Below the pieces are notes generated by a model. That model worked only from the letters and a program-made list of their open reading frames with translations, did not search any database and was not told the origin of the DNA. The position numbers and the translations under genes were made by a program. This document shows, piece after piece, positions 17,464-24,352 of a DNA stretch of 38,745 nucleotides. The DNA comes from Aquificaceae bacterium (GTDB lineage Bacteria > Aquificota > Aquificia > Aquificales > Aquificaceae): positions 1 through 38,745 of the forward strand of contig JANWWY010000013.1 of NCBI GenBank assembly GCA_025057455.1, read 5' to 3'. Each line of letters starts with the position of its first letter. The first letter of the stretch is position 1.

Positions 17464-19491
17464 TTACGCAAATTCTAAGAACTTTAGGGTTTGAGGGTTA
17501 AGCTTATCCCTGTTTTCCCACGCCCAATTTTGAAGCTCCCATAGGTTCACCATAAGGTCAAACCTCCCAGCGCTCGCATTGTATTCCCTCACAAACTGCA
17601 CTATTTTTACCGCTTCTTCTTCCGATAGTCCTCTATGAGCCTTTTCACTTATGTATCTTTCAATCCAAAACTTAACATTTTCATCCCTTATGGAAAGCCC
17701 GAGACTGTCAGCCTTCCTCAGAAGGTTCCAAACCGTATGTATGGGCTCTACCTCTTTCAAGAGCAGATAGAGTTTTAACTTTATGTGTGCCTCAACCCTT
17801 GACCTTATGAGCTGGCTGCCTTCAAAGGGCTTTCCCCGTGCATGAAGGAGTAAATCCTCCAAAAGAAGCTCGTAATTTTCAGTATATTCAATCTCTTGTT
17901 CTAAGTATTGCAAAGCCCAACGGTCCAAAAGCCAGCTAAGTAAGGGTTGTGGCATGCTATCCGCATTAAACTCTCTCAGGTCTTCTACGCTCTCAAACTC
18001 CTCCTCTGTTTGAACATCCTTTATCCAAACCTTCCAGGGCTCAAAGCCCTCCACTCTGTACTGATAACTTCCCAGCTGTCCCCTTTGGGGTATGGCATCG
18101 GAGAGTTCCAAAACCACTATAGATGTTGCCAGATTTTTCTGAGAGAAAACCTGCGGAAGCACCAATTTATGCCATACGCCCGCACCATTACCGTAAATTT
18201 GTAAATTGCTGGGTGCTTCCGATAATACACTCAAAAACTTCTCTTCAATATTTCCGTCTCCCAAAAGGTCAATGGCCCTTTTTGCAAAGAGGAGGTTTTT
18301 AACTGCCTCTATGCCCGATACGTCCGCAAAAAACCAACCATCGGAAGAGAAGGCAAAACTTACATACTTGTAAGCATACAGATGTTTTAGGAGGACTTTT
18401 CTATCCTCTGAGCTTAAGGTTTTTTTTGCATTCCGTTTTATGTAGTCTTCTACAGACCCATCCATCAAAATGTCCACAAAATCAAACAGTGCCTTCTTCT
18501 GGTCATGGGTAAACTCCGCAAGGACATCAAAAAGCCTTTCCTTTACCGCAGACCTTAAGAACTCTAAGGACTCTCTCATAGGATCTCTCCATTTCTGATG
18601 CCAGCCGGGCATTCCTCCCGTAGAACAACCACAGTCTGACCTCCATCTTTCTATACCGTGCGCACAGCTCCAAGAGGTAAACTCGTTTATCTGTGTTTCT
18701 CTTTCGGGTTTTATTAGTTCATAAACATCTTCCAAGGTTTTTATGTTGGGATGGTTTTCAAGCAGGTATGCAAGCCCCATCTCACCAAACTTTTTATGGT
18801 GACCGAAGGTCTCCCCGTCCACCGCTATAAGCGTCAAGCCCTTTCTATCTTTGGTTCTTCTTATTACTTCCTCCATGTTGTTTATTAGTTCTCCAAAGGC
18901 CATACCGTGGGAAAGCTCGCCATCGTAGACGAATATGTCAATGTGTCCCTCAGGAAGGTGGTACCTCAGATAGGTGCCCTTCGATTTAACCTGGTGGGGT
19001 GCCAATATCACATACTTTATGCCATGCTTTACGAGTAAGGATAGGGTTTTTGTGTCTACCGCCAGCTCAGGAAGCCAAAAGCCCCTCGGCTTTCTTCCAA
19101 ACACCTTCTCAAAAGCCCTTATACCCCAAACTATTTGCACTTCCCTGTCTTCTTCTGGGTCAAGGGGTAGTATGGTGTGGTTAAAACCACTGGCTAAGGC
19201 GTTTTTTGCGTGTTCTCTGACTCTTTCCACAAACCAAGGCTTTTCTTTCAAAAGCCAAGACAGTAAACTGTAGGTAAAGTTGAAGGATATTTTTCCGTAG
19301 TTATTAACTACCTTAAACAACTTTCCGTCTTTTACATAATGAGCATAAAGGTTAGGGAGGTATGACTCTCTGAAAATTCTCTCGTTCCAGTTTTCGAAGG
19401 GGTAGGCGGAGGGTTCTATGGGCACAAGCCCCAGGTAAGGGTTTTCTCTTGGTGGTTGATGAAAATGACAGTGTATGCATAGAAAGTTCAT
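17464..19491 (-). CDS. Glycoside hydrolase family 57 protein with DUF3536 tail
   Basis: The 675-residue protein has the GH57 features: the N-terminal CIHCHFHQPPRENPYLG (His7, His9, His11), the nucleophile Glu142 in GFWLPELAVD, and Asp225 in VDGETFGHHKKFGE. A cysteine-bearing stretch WSCAHGIERWRSDCGCSTGG follows near 285-305, and the rest is the DUF3536 domain. GH57 enzymes act on alpha-glucans (amylase, amylopullulanase, branching enzyme), so a role in glycogen-like storage polymer handling is likely, but the specificity cannot be read from the sequence. No signal peptide, so it is cytosolic. The ATG overlaps the accA stop by 4 bases (ATGA). Confidence 0.88.
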   Translation of the reverse strand: MNFLCIHCHFHQPPRENPYLGLVPIEPSAYPFENWNERIFRESYLPNLYAHYVKDGKLFKVVNNYGKISFNFTYSLLSWLLKEKPWFVERVREHAKNALASGFNHTILPLDPEEDREVQIVWGIRAFEKVFGRKPRGFWLPELAVDTKTLSLLVKHGIKYVILAPHQVKSKGTYLRYHLPEGHIDIFVYDGELSHGMAFGELINNMEEVIRRTKDRKGLTLIAVDGETFGHHKKFGEMGLAYLLENHPNIKTLEDVYELIKPERETQINEFTSWSCAHGIERWRSDCGCSTGGMPGWHQKWRDPMRESLEFLRSAVKERLFDVLAEFTHDQKKALFDFVDILMDGSVEDYIKRNAKKTLSSEDRKVLLKHLYAYKYVSFAFSSDGWFFADVSGIEAVKNLLFAKRAIDLLGDGNIEEKFLSVLSEAPSNLQIYGNGAGVWHKLVLPQVFSQKNLATSIVVLELSDAIPQRGQLGSYQYRVEGFEPWKVWIKDVQTEEEFESVEDLREFNADSMPQPLLSWLLDRWALQYLEQEIEYTENYELLLEDLLLHARGKPFEGSQLIRSRVEAHIKLKLYLLLKEVEPIHTVWNLLRKADSLGLSIRDENVKFWIERYISEKAHRGLSEEEAVKIVQFVREYNASAGRFDLMVNLWELQNWAWENRDKLNPQTLKFLEFA

Positions 19492-20438
19492 GCTTCTACG
19501 AAAACTCCCATCTTTTCATATTTTCTAATTCTTTCCTCAACCAGCTGTTCCGCATCCTTACTGAGAAGTTGACGAAGGTGTTTACGTAGAAAGCATTTAA
19601 GTATCCTCGCACTCCTTCGGTGGTCCCAGTGGGAAGCCCCCAGAGGTTCTGGAACTATTTCATCAATAACACCAAGCTTTAGAAGGTCCTTAGCCGTTAG
19701 CTTGAGTGCCCGCGAAGCCTCCTTGAGCTTACTTTGGTCCTTCCACAGTATAGCCGCACAACCCTCGGGGGATATTACTGAGTATATGGCATTTTCCAGC
19801 ATGAGGACCCTGTTGGCAACTCCCAAGGCTAAGGCACCACCAGAGCCCCCCTCCCCTATAACAACCGCTATGGTAGGTACTCTCAGGTAGCTAAACACAT
19901 ACAGACTCTGTGCAATGGCTTCTGACTGTCCCCTCTCTTCCGCACCAATTCCAGGGTAAGCCCCCGGCGTATCTATAAAAGTAATCACGGGCATACGGTA
20001 GCTTTCTGCGAGTTTTGCCACTCTTATGGCTTTTCTGTAGCCCTCTGGATGTGGCATGCCAAAGTTTCTTTCCATCTTCTCCTTTGTTGTCCTACCCTTT
20101 TCCTGTCCTATTACCGCAACGGGCATATGGTCCAAGTAAGCAAAACCGGCCACTATGGACTTGTCATCACCGAAGTATCTGTCTCCATGCAATTCAATGA
20201 AATTTTTAAAGATGAGGCTTACATAATCAAGTGTATGAGGTCTGTGGGGGTGCCTTGCTAATAGGACCTTCTCCCAAGCGTCCAATCTTGAATATATCTC
20301 TTTTGCCTTTTTCCTGAACTCTCTCTGAAGTTTTCTTAAATCCCTTTCCTTTTCCTTATCTCCAAGAGCGTACAGTCTTTTAAACTGTTGCACTTTCTGA
20401 TTTAGCTCTTGGAGCTCTTTTTCAAAGTCCAAGTACAT
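19488..20438 (-). CDS. accA: Acetyl-CoA carboxylase carboxyltransferase alpha subunit
   Basis: The 316-residue protein matches AccA: DFEKELQELNQKVQQFK, HPHRPHTLDYV, FIELHGDRYFGDD, KGRTTKEKMERNFGMPHPEG, FIDTPGAYPGIGAEERGQSE and IGEGGSGGALALGVANRVL. It forms the carboxyltransferase with AccD, which is not in this window, and makes malonyl-CoA for fatty acids. The ATG at 20438 has no Shine-Dalgarno sequence; the minus strand reads TGGTATAAT 7 bases upstream, just past the tRNA-Val 3' end. A longer reading frame runs through the tRNA gene and is rejected. It heads the accA-GH57-pncB-rpoZ-copD-slt group. Confidence 0.97.
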   Translation of the reverse strand: MYLDFEKELQELNQKVQQFKRLYALGDKEKERDLRKLQREFRKKAKEIYSRLDAWEKVLLARHPHRPHTLDYVSLIFKNFIELHGDRYFGDDKSIVAGFAYLDHMPVAVIGQEKGRTTKEKMERNFGMPHPEGYRKAIRVAKLAESYRMPVITFIDTPGAYPGIGAEERGQSEAIAQSLYVFSYLRVPTIAVVIGEGGSGGALALGVANRVLMLENAIYSVISPEGCAAILWKDQSKLKEASRALKLTAKDLLKLGVIDEIVPEPLGASHWDHRRSARILKCFLRKHLRQLLSKDAEQLVEERIRKYEKMGVFVEA

Positions 20439-20445
20439 CTGGAAG

Positions 20446-20454
20446 ATTATACCA
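20446..20454 (-). promoter_or_regulatory. Candidate extended -10 of accA, abutting tRNA-Val
   Basis: The minus strand reads TGGTATAAT, a perfect extended -10 form. It begins at the base right after the encoded CCA of tRNA-Val and ends 7 bases before the accA ATG, so transcription from it would start at the ATG. No good -35 exists in the T-arm region, which is usual for extended -10 promoters. Confidence 0.5.
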
Positions 20455-20530
20455 TGGTAGGCGCGGGCGGATTCGAACCGCCGACCTCTGGCGTGTCGGG
20501 CCAGCGCTCTGCCAGCTGAGCTACGCGCCT
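20455..20530 (-). tRNA. tRNA-Val (GAC anticodon), CCA encoded
   Basis: The minus strand folds as a 76-base tRNA: acceptor AGGCGCG/CGCGCCT (7 pairs), D arm GCTC/GAGC, anticodon stem CTGGC/GCCAG, variable AGGTC, T arm GGCGG-TTCGAAT-CCGCC, discriminator A and an encoded CCA at 20457-20455. The anticodon loop reads CCGACAC, giving anticodon GAC (valine) at the middle of the loop. Position 33 is C in place of the nearly universal U. The gene lies between divergent gmk and co-directional accA, 16 bases before the accA ATG. Confidence 0.93.
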
Positions 20531-20535
20531 TTGTC

Positions 20536-20547
20536 TTATAATTATAA
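20536..20547. promoter_or_regulatory. Palindromic divergent -10 element for gmk and tRNA-Val
   Basis: The 12-base perfect palindrome TTATAATTATAA contains TATAAT on both strands (20537-20542 plus; 20546-20541 minus). On the plus strand it ends 6 bases before the gmk ATG. On the minus strand it ends 10 bases before the tRNA-Val 5' end, placing the tRNA transcript start a few bases upstream. No strong -35 was found on either side. Confidence 0.55.
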
Positions 20548-20548
20548 C

Positions 20549-21181
20549 ATGCTGTTTGTTCTTTCCGCACCTTCTGGAGCTGGAAAAACTACTGTAGCCC
20601 AGCGCCTGCTTAAAACCTGCCCAAAGCTCAAGAGAATAGTTACAGTGACAACAAGACCTAAAAGGGAAGGAGAAGTCCAAGGTGTTGACTATATTTTTAT
20701 GAATCGTGAGGAATTTGAAGTAAAAGTAAGGGAAAACTACTTCTTGGAATATTCTGAGGTTTATGGCAACTACTACGGCACACCTGCAGACCAGGTGGAA
20801 AACAACGAAAGAGAAGATTTAGACTCCCTTTTGGTAATAGATGTGCAAGGTGCAAAGAAGGTAAAAGACTCCTACGGTGAATGCCTTCTCCTCTTTTTGA
20901 TGCCTCCCAGCCTTGAAGAGCTAAGAAGAAGGCTTCTAAGCAGAGGATACGGCATGGAAAACCTTGAACAGAGATTAAAAAAGGCTGAGGAAGAGATAGC
21001 CTGTGCCAGATATTTTGATTACATAATAGTCAATGAGTTTATAGACAAAACAGTAGAGGCTATTCACACCATAGTAATTGCTCAGAGATACAGAAAGGAC
21101 ATTTTCATGAGAAAACCCACCGTAAACGATAAAAAAGTATTAGAGCTTATTCAAAGGGGTGTATGCTCTGCGTTTACGTAA
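20549..21181 (+). CDS. gmk: Guanylate kinase
   Basis: The 210-residue enzyme phosphorylates GMP to GDP. It starts MLFVLSAPSGAGKTTVAQRLL with the P-loop at 7-14, followed by VTVTTRPKREGEVQGVDY (GMP-binding), FLEYSEVYGNYYGTP and VIDVQGAKKVK. The start at 20549 is preferred; the in-frame TTG at 20531 would add six residues lying in the promoter palindrome. No Shine-Dalgarno sequence exists, and TATAAT ends 6 bases before the ATG, so a leaderless mRNA is likely. Confidence 0.96.
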   Translation: MLFVLSAPSGAGKTTVAQRLLKTCPKLKRIVTVTTRPKREGEVQGVDYIFMNREEFEVKVRENYFLEYSEVYGNYYGTPADQVENNEREDLDSLLVIDVQGAKKVKDSYGECLLLFLMPPSLEELRRRLLSRGYGMENLEQRLKKAEEEIACARYFDYIIVNEFIDKTVEAIHTIVIAQRYRKDIFMRKPTVNDKKVLELIQRGVCSAFT

Positions 21182-21205
21182 TCTTCATCTACAATTCGTT
21201 AGCCT

Positions 21206-21218
21206 CTCATAATATGAG
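21206..21218. repeat. Short inverted repeat downstream of gmk
   Basis: CTCATA-A-TATGAG is a 6-base perfect inverted repeat in the 99-base gap between gmk and the DsbC-like gene. It has no T-tract, so it is not a typical terminator. It could be an operator or chance. Nothing else is recognised in the gap except the -10 listed separately. Confidence 0.3.
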
Positions 21219-21267
21219 TATATGAATCGCTATCAGACATAGCACTTTGAACCTCTACTTCCGGTCG

Positions 21268-21273
21268 TATAAT
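21268..21273 (+). promoter_or_regulatory. Candidate -10 of the DsbC-like gene
   Basis: TATAAT ends 7 bases before the ATG at 21281 and the following TATAAAC repeats the form seen before gmk. A TTGAAC lies at 21247-21252, 15 bases upstream. There is no Shine-Dalgarno sequence. Confidence 0.5.
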
Positions 21274-21280
21274 TATAAAC

Positions 21281-21778
21281 ATGAAGCACTTGATTTTGTT
21301 ATTTCTTATTCTCGGTTTTGCCTTAGGTCAGGAACTGTACACGGAATTTATAAAGTCGCAGATAAAGGAGATTCCTCTCAACAAAGCCATAGTGCTAGGA
21401 AAGGGGAAAAGAGAGCTCATAACCTTTATAAACCCAGACTGTGGACACTGCAGGAAGGAGTGGCAGGCTCTCAAGCCACATCTTGATAAGGTAAAGGTTT
21501 ACGTATTTCTACTTCCCTTCAGAAGTTTTCCAGAAAGCTTTGCCAAGTCCAACTATATAGCATGCTCAAGGGATAAGCTAAAAGCCCTTGATGAGGTTCT
21601 CTCTGGCAAGTTTGATGGGAATCCTCCTCAGGTAAAGGATTGTCCTCTCGTGCAAGAACATATAAGGGTGGCGGAAAAGCTAAATGTACAAAGCACACCC
21701 TACAACATAATTCTTGGAAAATACAAAGTAATAGAAGGCTACAGTCCTGCCCTCTTGGAACATCTCGGCATAAGATGA
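21281..21778 (+). CDS. Periplasmic DsbC-like thiol-disulfide protein
   Basis: The 165-residue protein has a signal peptide (MKHLILLFLILGFALG, cleaved about residue 16), a thioredoxin-like core with CGHC at 54-57 in FINPDCGHCRKEW, a second cysteine pair (Cys95, Cys121) like that in DsbC, and a cis-proline at Pro140 in QSTPYNIILG. It probably isomerises or reduces disulfide bonds in the periplasm. The short N-terminal part lacks a full DsbC dimerisation domain, so it may be monomeric. No Shine-Dalgarno; likely leaderless. Its stop overlaps the ATG of the next gene (ATGA). Confidence 0.85.
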   Translation: MKHLILLFLILGFALGQELYTEFIKSQIKEIPLNKAIVLGKGKRELITFINPDCGHCRKEWQALKPHLDKVKVYVFLLPFRSFPESFAKSNYIACSRDKLKALDEVLSGKFDGNPPQVKDCPLVQEHIRVAEKLNVQSTPYNIILGKYKVIEGYSPALLEHLGIR

Positions 21779-22317
21779 TTGTGGTAGTTATGGGTCTCTC
21801 TGGTTCAGGTAAATCCTTTCTCGCAAGCATTCTAAAGGAAGAGTTTGGCTTTGAATGGGTCAGAAGCGACAGCATCAGGAAAGAATTGGCTGGCATCGCA
21901 GAAAGTCAGAAAACTAAAGTAGGTTATGGAGAGGGTATATATTCTCCCGAGTGGACAAAGAAGGTTTACGAAGAGATGCTCAAAAGAGCGGAATCAATGG
22001 CAAGGGAAGGCAAGGATGTGGTGTTGGATGCAACTTTCATAGAAGAGTGGCAGAGAAACATGGTAAAGGGTAAATTTCCGGAGGCTGTTTTCCTTTTAGC
22101 CCATGCGGAAGAGGAAGAGATTCTGAGAAGGTTAAAGGAAAGAAAAGACATATCAGACGCAGGCGTGGAGGTTTACCTTAAACAAAAAGAGAGGTTTACA
22201 CCTCCAGACTACGCCCGCACGATAAACACCCAAAGAAGCAAAGATGAGCTTAAGGTTGTCCTGTTGGAAGTCCTGCAGGAACACGGATGGACATGCAAGC
22301 GAGGGATGCATCAATAG
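21775..22317 (+). CDS. Predicted P-loop kinase (AAA/zeta-toxin-like NTP-binding protein)
   Basis: The 180-residue protein has a Walker A GLSGSGKS at 7-14, a RSDSIRKELAG segment, the Walker-B-like VVLDATFIEEWQR, and a LID-like RRLKERKDISDAG followed by YLKQKERFTPPD. This resembles the family of predicted small-molecule kinases related to gluconate/zeta-type kinases; the substrate is unknown. The ATG overlaps the stop of the DsbC-like gene (ATGA), so translation is coupled, though the two functions are not obviously related. Its last 68 bases overlap the S41 protease tail to tail. Confidence 0.75.
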   Translation: MIVVVMGLSGSGKSFLASILKEEFGFEWVRSDSIRKELAGIAESQKTKVGYGEGIYSPEWTKKVYEEMLKRAESMAREGKDVVLDATFIEEWQRNMVKGKFPEAVFLLAHAEEEEILRRLKERKDISDAGVEVYLKQKERFTPPDYARTINTQRSKDELKVVLLEVLQEHGWTCKRGMHQ

Positions 22318-23356
22318 GGTCCCCCTGCAACTTACAGTCTGGGTTTATACCTTTTTCTGTGGTTATGGTTTCTCCGTTGGGTAGCTTCATTTCAAAGGTA
22401 ACAAGCCTTAACATATTGCCACAGGCATCAAAGCTGTACATATTACTCCCCACATACTTACCTACAGTATTTTCACCTACCACTACCGCCTTGGAGTAGT
22501 ATCTTAGAAGAGATGTAATCAACTCAGCGGCGGAGGCTGTATGCTTATTTACTATCACCACTATAGGCTTGTTAAAGCCTTCACGGTTTTTAAAGGGATA
22601 AACGCCCAAGTTTCTACCCCTTCCTTCAAGGTAGAACATGACTCCGTCGCCACCTATGAGCATATCCGCTATACCCTTTGCTACAGAAATAAGACCTCCG
22701 CCATTATCTCTTAGGTCTATGAGGAGCACTTCTACATTCTCAGCTTTGAAAAGCTCCATAGCTTCCCTAAAACCCTGCAATGCTGGATTGGTAAAGTTGG
22801 TCAGCTTAACATAACCTATGGTTCTGTTGCCATTCCTTATGACCCTAACCTCTTCAACGGCTGGCACATGAAATTCACCCTTTTTTACGTCAACTCTCAT
22901 AAATAAGCCATCTCTTATAAGCTCTATCCTTAGATATGCTCCATGTCCTGCTTCCCTTATTACTTTTCTCCACTGATTTTTGTCGGTTACATCCTGAATT
23001 GCCACTATCAAGTCCCCTTCTCTTATGCCATACATTTCCGCTGGTGAGTCCTTGAAAACTTTTGTCACATACCCCTTTTCGTCCCACCTTATGCCCAAAC
23101 CTACCATCTTAGAACTAGAGTACCAAAGTCTGTCCTCTTCTTGTTTTGTAATGGCTGTCCATCTGTCCCCTATTTTCCTAAGCTGTTCCAATAGCTCTTT
23201 TTCATCCTTCCAGCTTATGTCCTTTATCCTGTCCCACCACAGGTAATGCCTTTCCAGCAGAGCTTGAAGCCTTGAAAGAGCCTCCTCCCTCGGGCAGTCT
23301 TCTGCTCCAAGAGCTATTTGAAAGAGTAGCAGCACAAAAAAGAGTGGTACACTCAT
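22250..23356 (-). CDS. C-terminal processing (S41) protease with PDZ domain
   Basis: The 368-residue protein has a signal peptide (MSVPLFFVLLLFQIALG), a helical lead, a PDZ domain at about 82-150 (FKDSPAEMYGIREGDLIVAI), and an S41 peptidase domain with LIDLRDNGGGL at 212-222. The catalytic Ser275 (HTASAAEL) and Lys300 (NTVGKYVG) are both present and 25 residues apart, as in Tsp/CtpA. It would degrade or trim proteins in the periplasm. A short C-terminal stretch beyond the family core overlaps the kinase gene by 68 bases. Confidence 0.9.
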   Translation of the reverse strand: MSVPLFFVLLLFQIALGAEDCPREEALSRLQALLERHYLWWDRIKDISWKDEKELLEQLRKIGDRWTAITKQEEDRLWYSSSKMVGLGIRWDEKGYVTKVFKDSPAEMYGIREGDLIVAIQDVTDKNQWRKVIREAGHGAYLRIELIRDGLFMRVDVKKGEFHVPAVEEVRVIRNGNRTIGYVKLTNFTNPALQGFREAMELFKAENVEVLLIDLRDNGGGLISVAKGIADMLIGGDGVMFYLEGRGRNLGVYPFKNREGFNKPIVVIVNKHTASAAELITSLLRYYSKAVVVGENTVGKYVGSNMYSFDACGNMLRLVTFEMKLPNGETITTEKGINPDCKLQGDPIDASLACMSIRVPAGLPTGQP

Positions 23357-23385
23357 GTTAGTTCAGTTTTACGAATATATTTCTG

Positions 23386-23418
23386 TTGACAAAATATTCA
23401 AGGGTATTAACTTATAAA
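23386..23418 (+). promoter_or_regulatory. Candidate promoter of the por operon
   Basis: A perfect TTGACA at 23386-23391 is followed by TATAAA at 23413-23418. The spacing is 21 bases, longer than the usual 16-18, so the true -10 may be a weaker TAACTT or ACTTAT between them. The 90-base gap also holds the promoter region of the divergent protease, and AGGAGG at 23435-23440 serves porE. Confidence 0.45.
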
Positions 23419-23446
23419 CACCCAATTACTCTTCAGGAGGCATGGC

Positions 23447-23677
23447 ATGTACTATGTGGCAGAGGTAATCAACGAGGAGTGCAGTAAGTATAACTGTAAG
23501 CAGTGCACTCTCTTTTGTCCAGAGCCAAACACCCTTATGTACACAGATGATGAACACCACGCCTATGTAATACAGGAAAGGTGCAAGGGCTGTGCCCTAT
23601 GTGTTTATGTATGTTCCACGTTACTTAAAAGAAACGCCATACACATGGTAATGCCAGAAGTGCATGCGGAGAAGTAG
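23447..23677 (+). CDS. porE: Pyruvate:ferredoxin oxidoreductase ferredoxin-like subunit (E)
   Basis: The 76-residue protein carries two [4Fe-4S] motifs: C12, C17-x2-C20-x3-C24-P, and C46-x2-C49-x2-C52-x3-C56. It would pass electrons between the catalytic subunits and the external ferredoxin. It opens the five-gene cluster E-D-A-B-G, the order reported for the anabolic five-subunit enzyme of Hydrogenobacter thermophilus. AGGAGG lies 6 bases before the ATG. A nearer ATG at 23442 is out of frame and stops soon. Assignment to pyruvate over 2-oxoglutarate rests on gene order. Confidence 0.85.
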   Translation: MYYVAEVINEECSKYNCKQCTLFCPEPNTLMYTDDEHHAYVIQERCKGCALCVYVCSTLLKRNAIHMVMPEVHAEK

Positions 23678-23700
23678 AAAACTTTATAAGGAGGTAAGGT

Positions 23701-24270
23701 ATGGCAACATTAGGACCCAGTGCTTTTTCACCCTACCCAGTAGCTGTATATGAAAGTGTTCTTAACCCACCGCCTGGGAAGGCACTTCTAATAAATGAGA
23801 TAGTGGACGAAGAAATAGCGATGAGAGAAGCTGCCAAAGCAATGCTTACAAGGCCCAACCCTACCATATTTCCAGGACCACAAGTGCTGTACGCTTGGAA
23901 CGAAGAAGCTAAGGAAAAGGCAAAACTGGTCAGGAAAATGGCGGAAGTGCTAAATGCAAAAATCATCCCCATGTACGACTACAGACCTAAGTACCCCAAA
24001 ATAAATCCTGCTGTAGAAATAAACCCCAACCATCCAAACTTAACCATATGGCATAACAAGATTAAAGCCTGTATCTTTGTAGGTGTTCACTGTCATTATG
24101 CCAATGTGGCTCTCAAAATAATAAGAGCGGAAACGGACTGCTTTACTATAGCCATGTGTGGTATGGCAGGTCACGAAGATGCTATGATAACTCTAAGAGA
24201 CCAGCATGTGGAAGAGATGGAAAAGTTCATAAAAATCGCAGAAGAAGTCAAGAGGGAACTTGGGAAATGA
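23701..24270 (+). CDS. porD: Pyruvate:ferredoxin oxidoreductase delta subunit, CdhB-like
   Basis: The 189-residue protein is the delta subunit by position between porE and porA. It has no cysteine clusters. Residues 128-170 (ACIFVGVHCHYANVALKIIR and MAGHEDAMITLRD) resemble the small subunit (CdhB, epsilon) of archaeal CO dehydrogenase/acetyl-CoA synthase, a Rossmann-like fold. The N-terminal part PSAFSPYPVAVYESV is of unknown role. The likeness to CdhB is from pattern reading and not confirmed. AAGGAGGT precedes the ATG. An 82-base gap follows before porA. Confidence 0.75.
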   Translation: MATLGPSAFSPYPVAVYESVLNPPPGKALLINEIVDEEIAMREAAKAMLTRPNPTIFPGPQVLYAWNEEAKEKAKLVRKMAEVLNAKIIPMYDYRPKYPKINPAVEINPNHPNLTIWHNKIKACIFVGVHCHYANVALKIIRAETDCFTIAMCGMAGHEDAMITLRDQHVEEMEKFIKIAEEVKRELGK

Positions 24271-24314
24271 CAAAGGTAGTGTTTTCTGACTGAAATCATG
24301 CTTATTAGGGCGTG

Positions 24315-24334
24315 TTTCTATACATTTATAGAAA
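24315..24334. repeat. Perfect hairpin between porD and porA
   Basis: TTTCTATA-CATT-TATAGAAA is an 8-base perfect stem with a 4-base loop in the 82-base gap inside the por operon, just before the AAGGAGG of porA at 24340. It has no T-tract directly after, so readthrough is expected. It could stabilise or process mRNA, or bind a regulator. Confidence 0.55.
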
Positions 24335-24352
24335 ACTTTTAAGGAGGTTGCC

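Noticed and set aside
20439-20570. N-terminal extension of accA to 20570
   Set aside because: The extension reads through the tRNA-Val gene and its translation has no likeness to AccA; the ATG at 20438 gives the usual AccA start.
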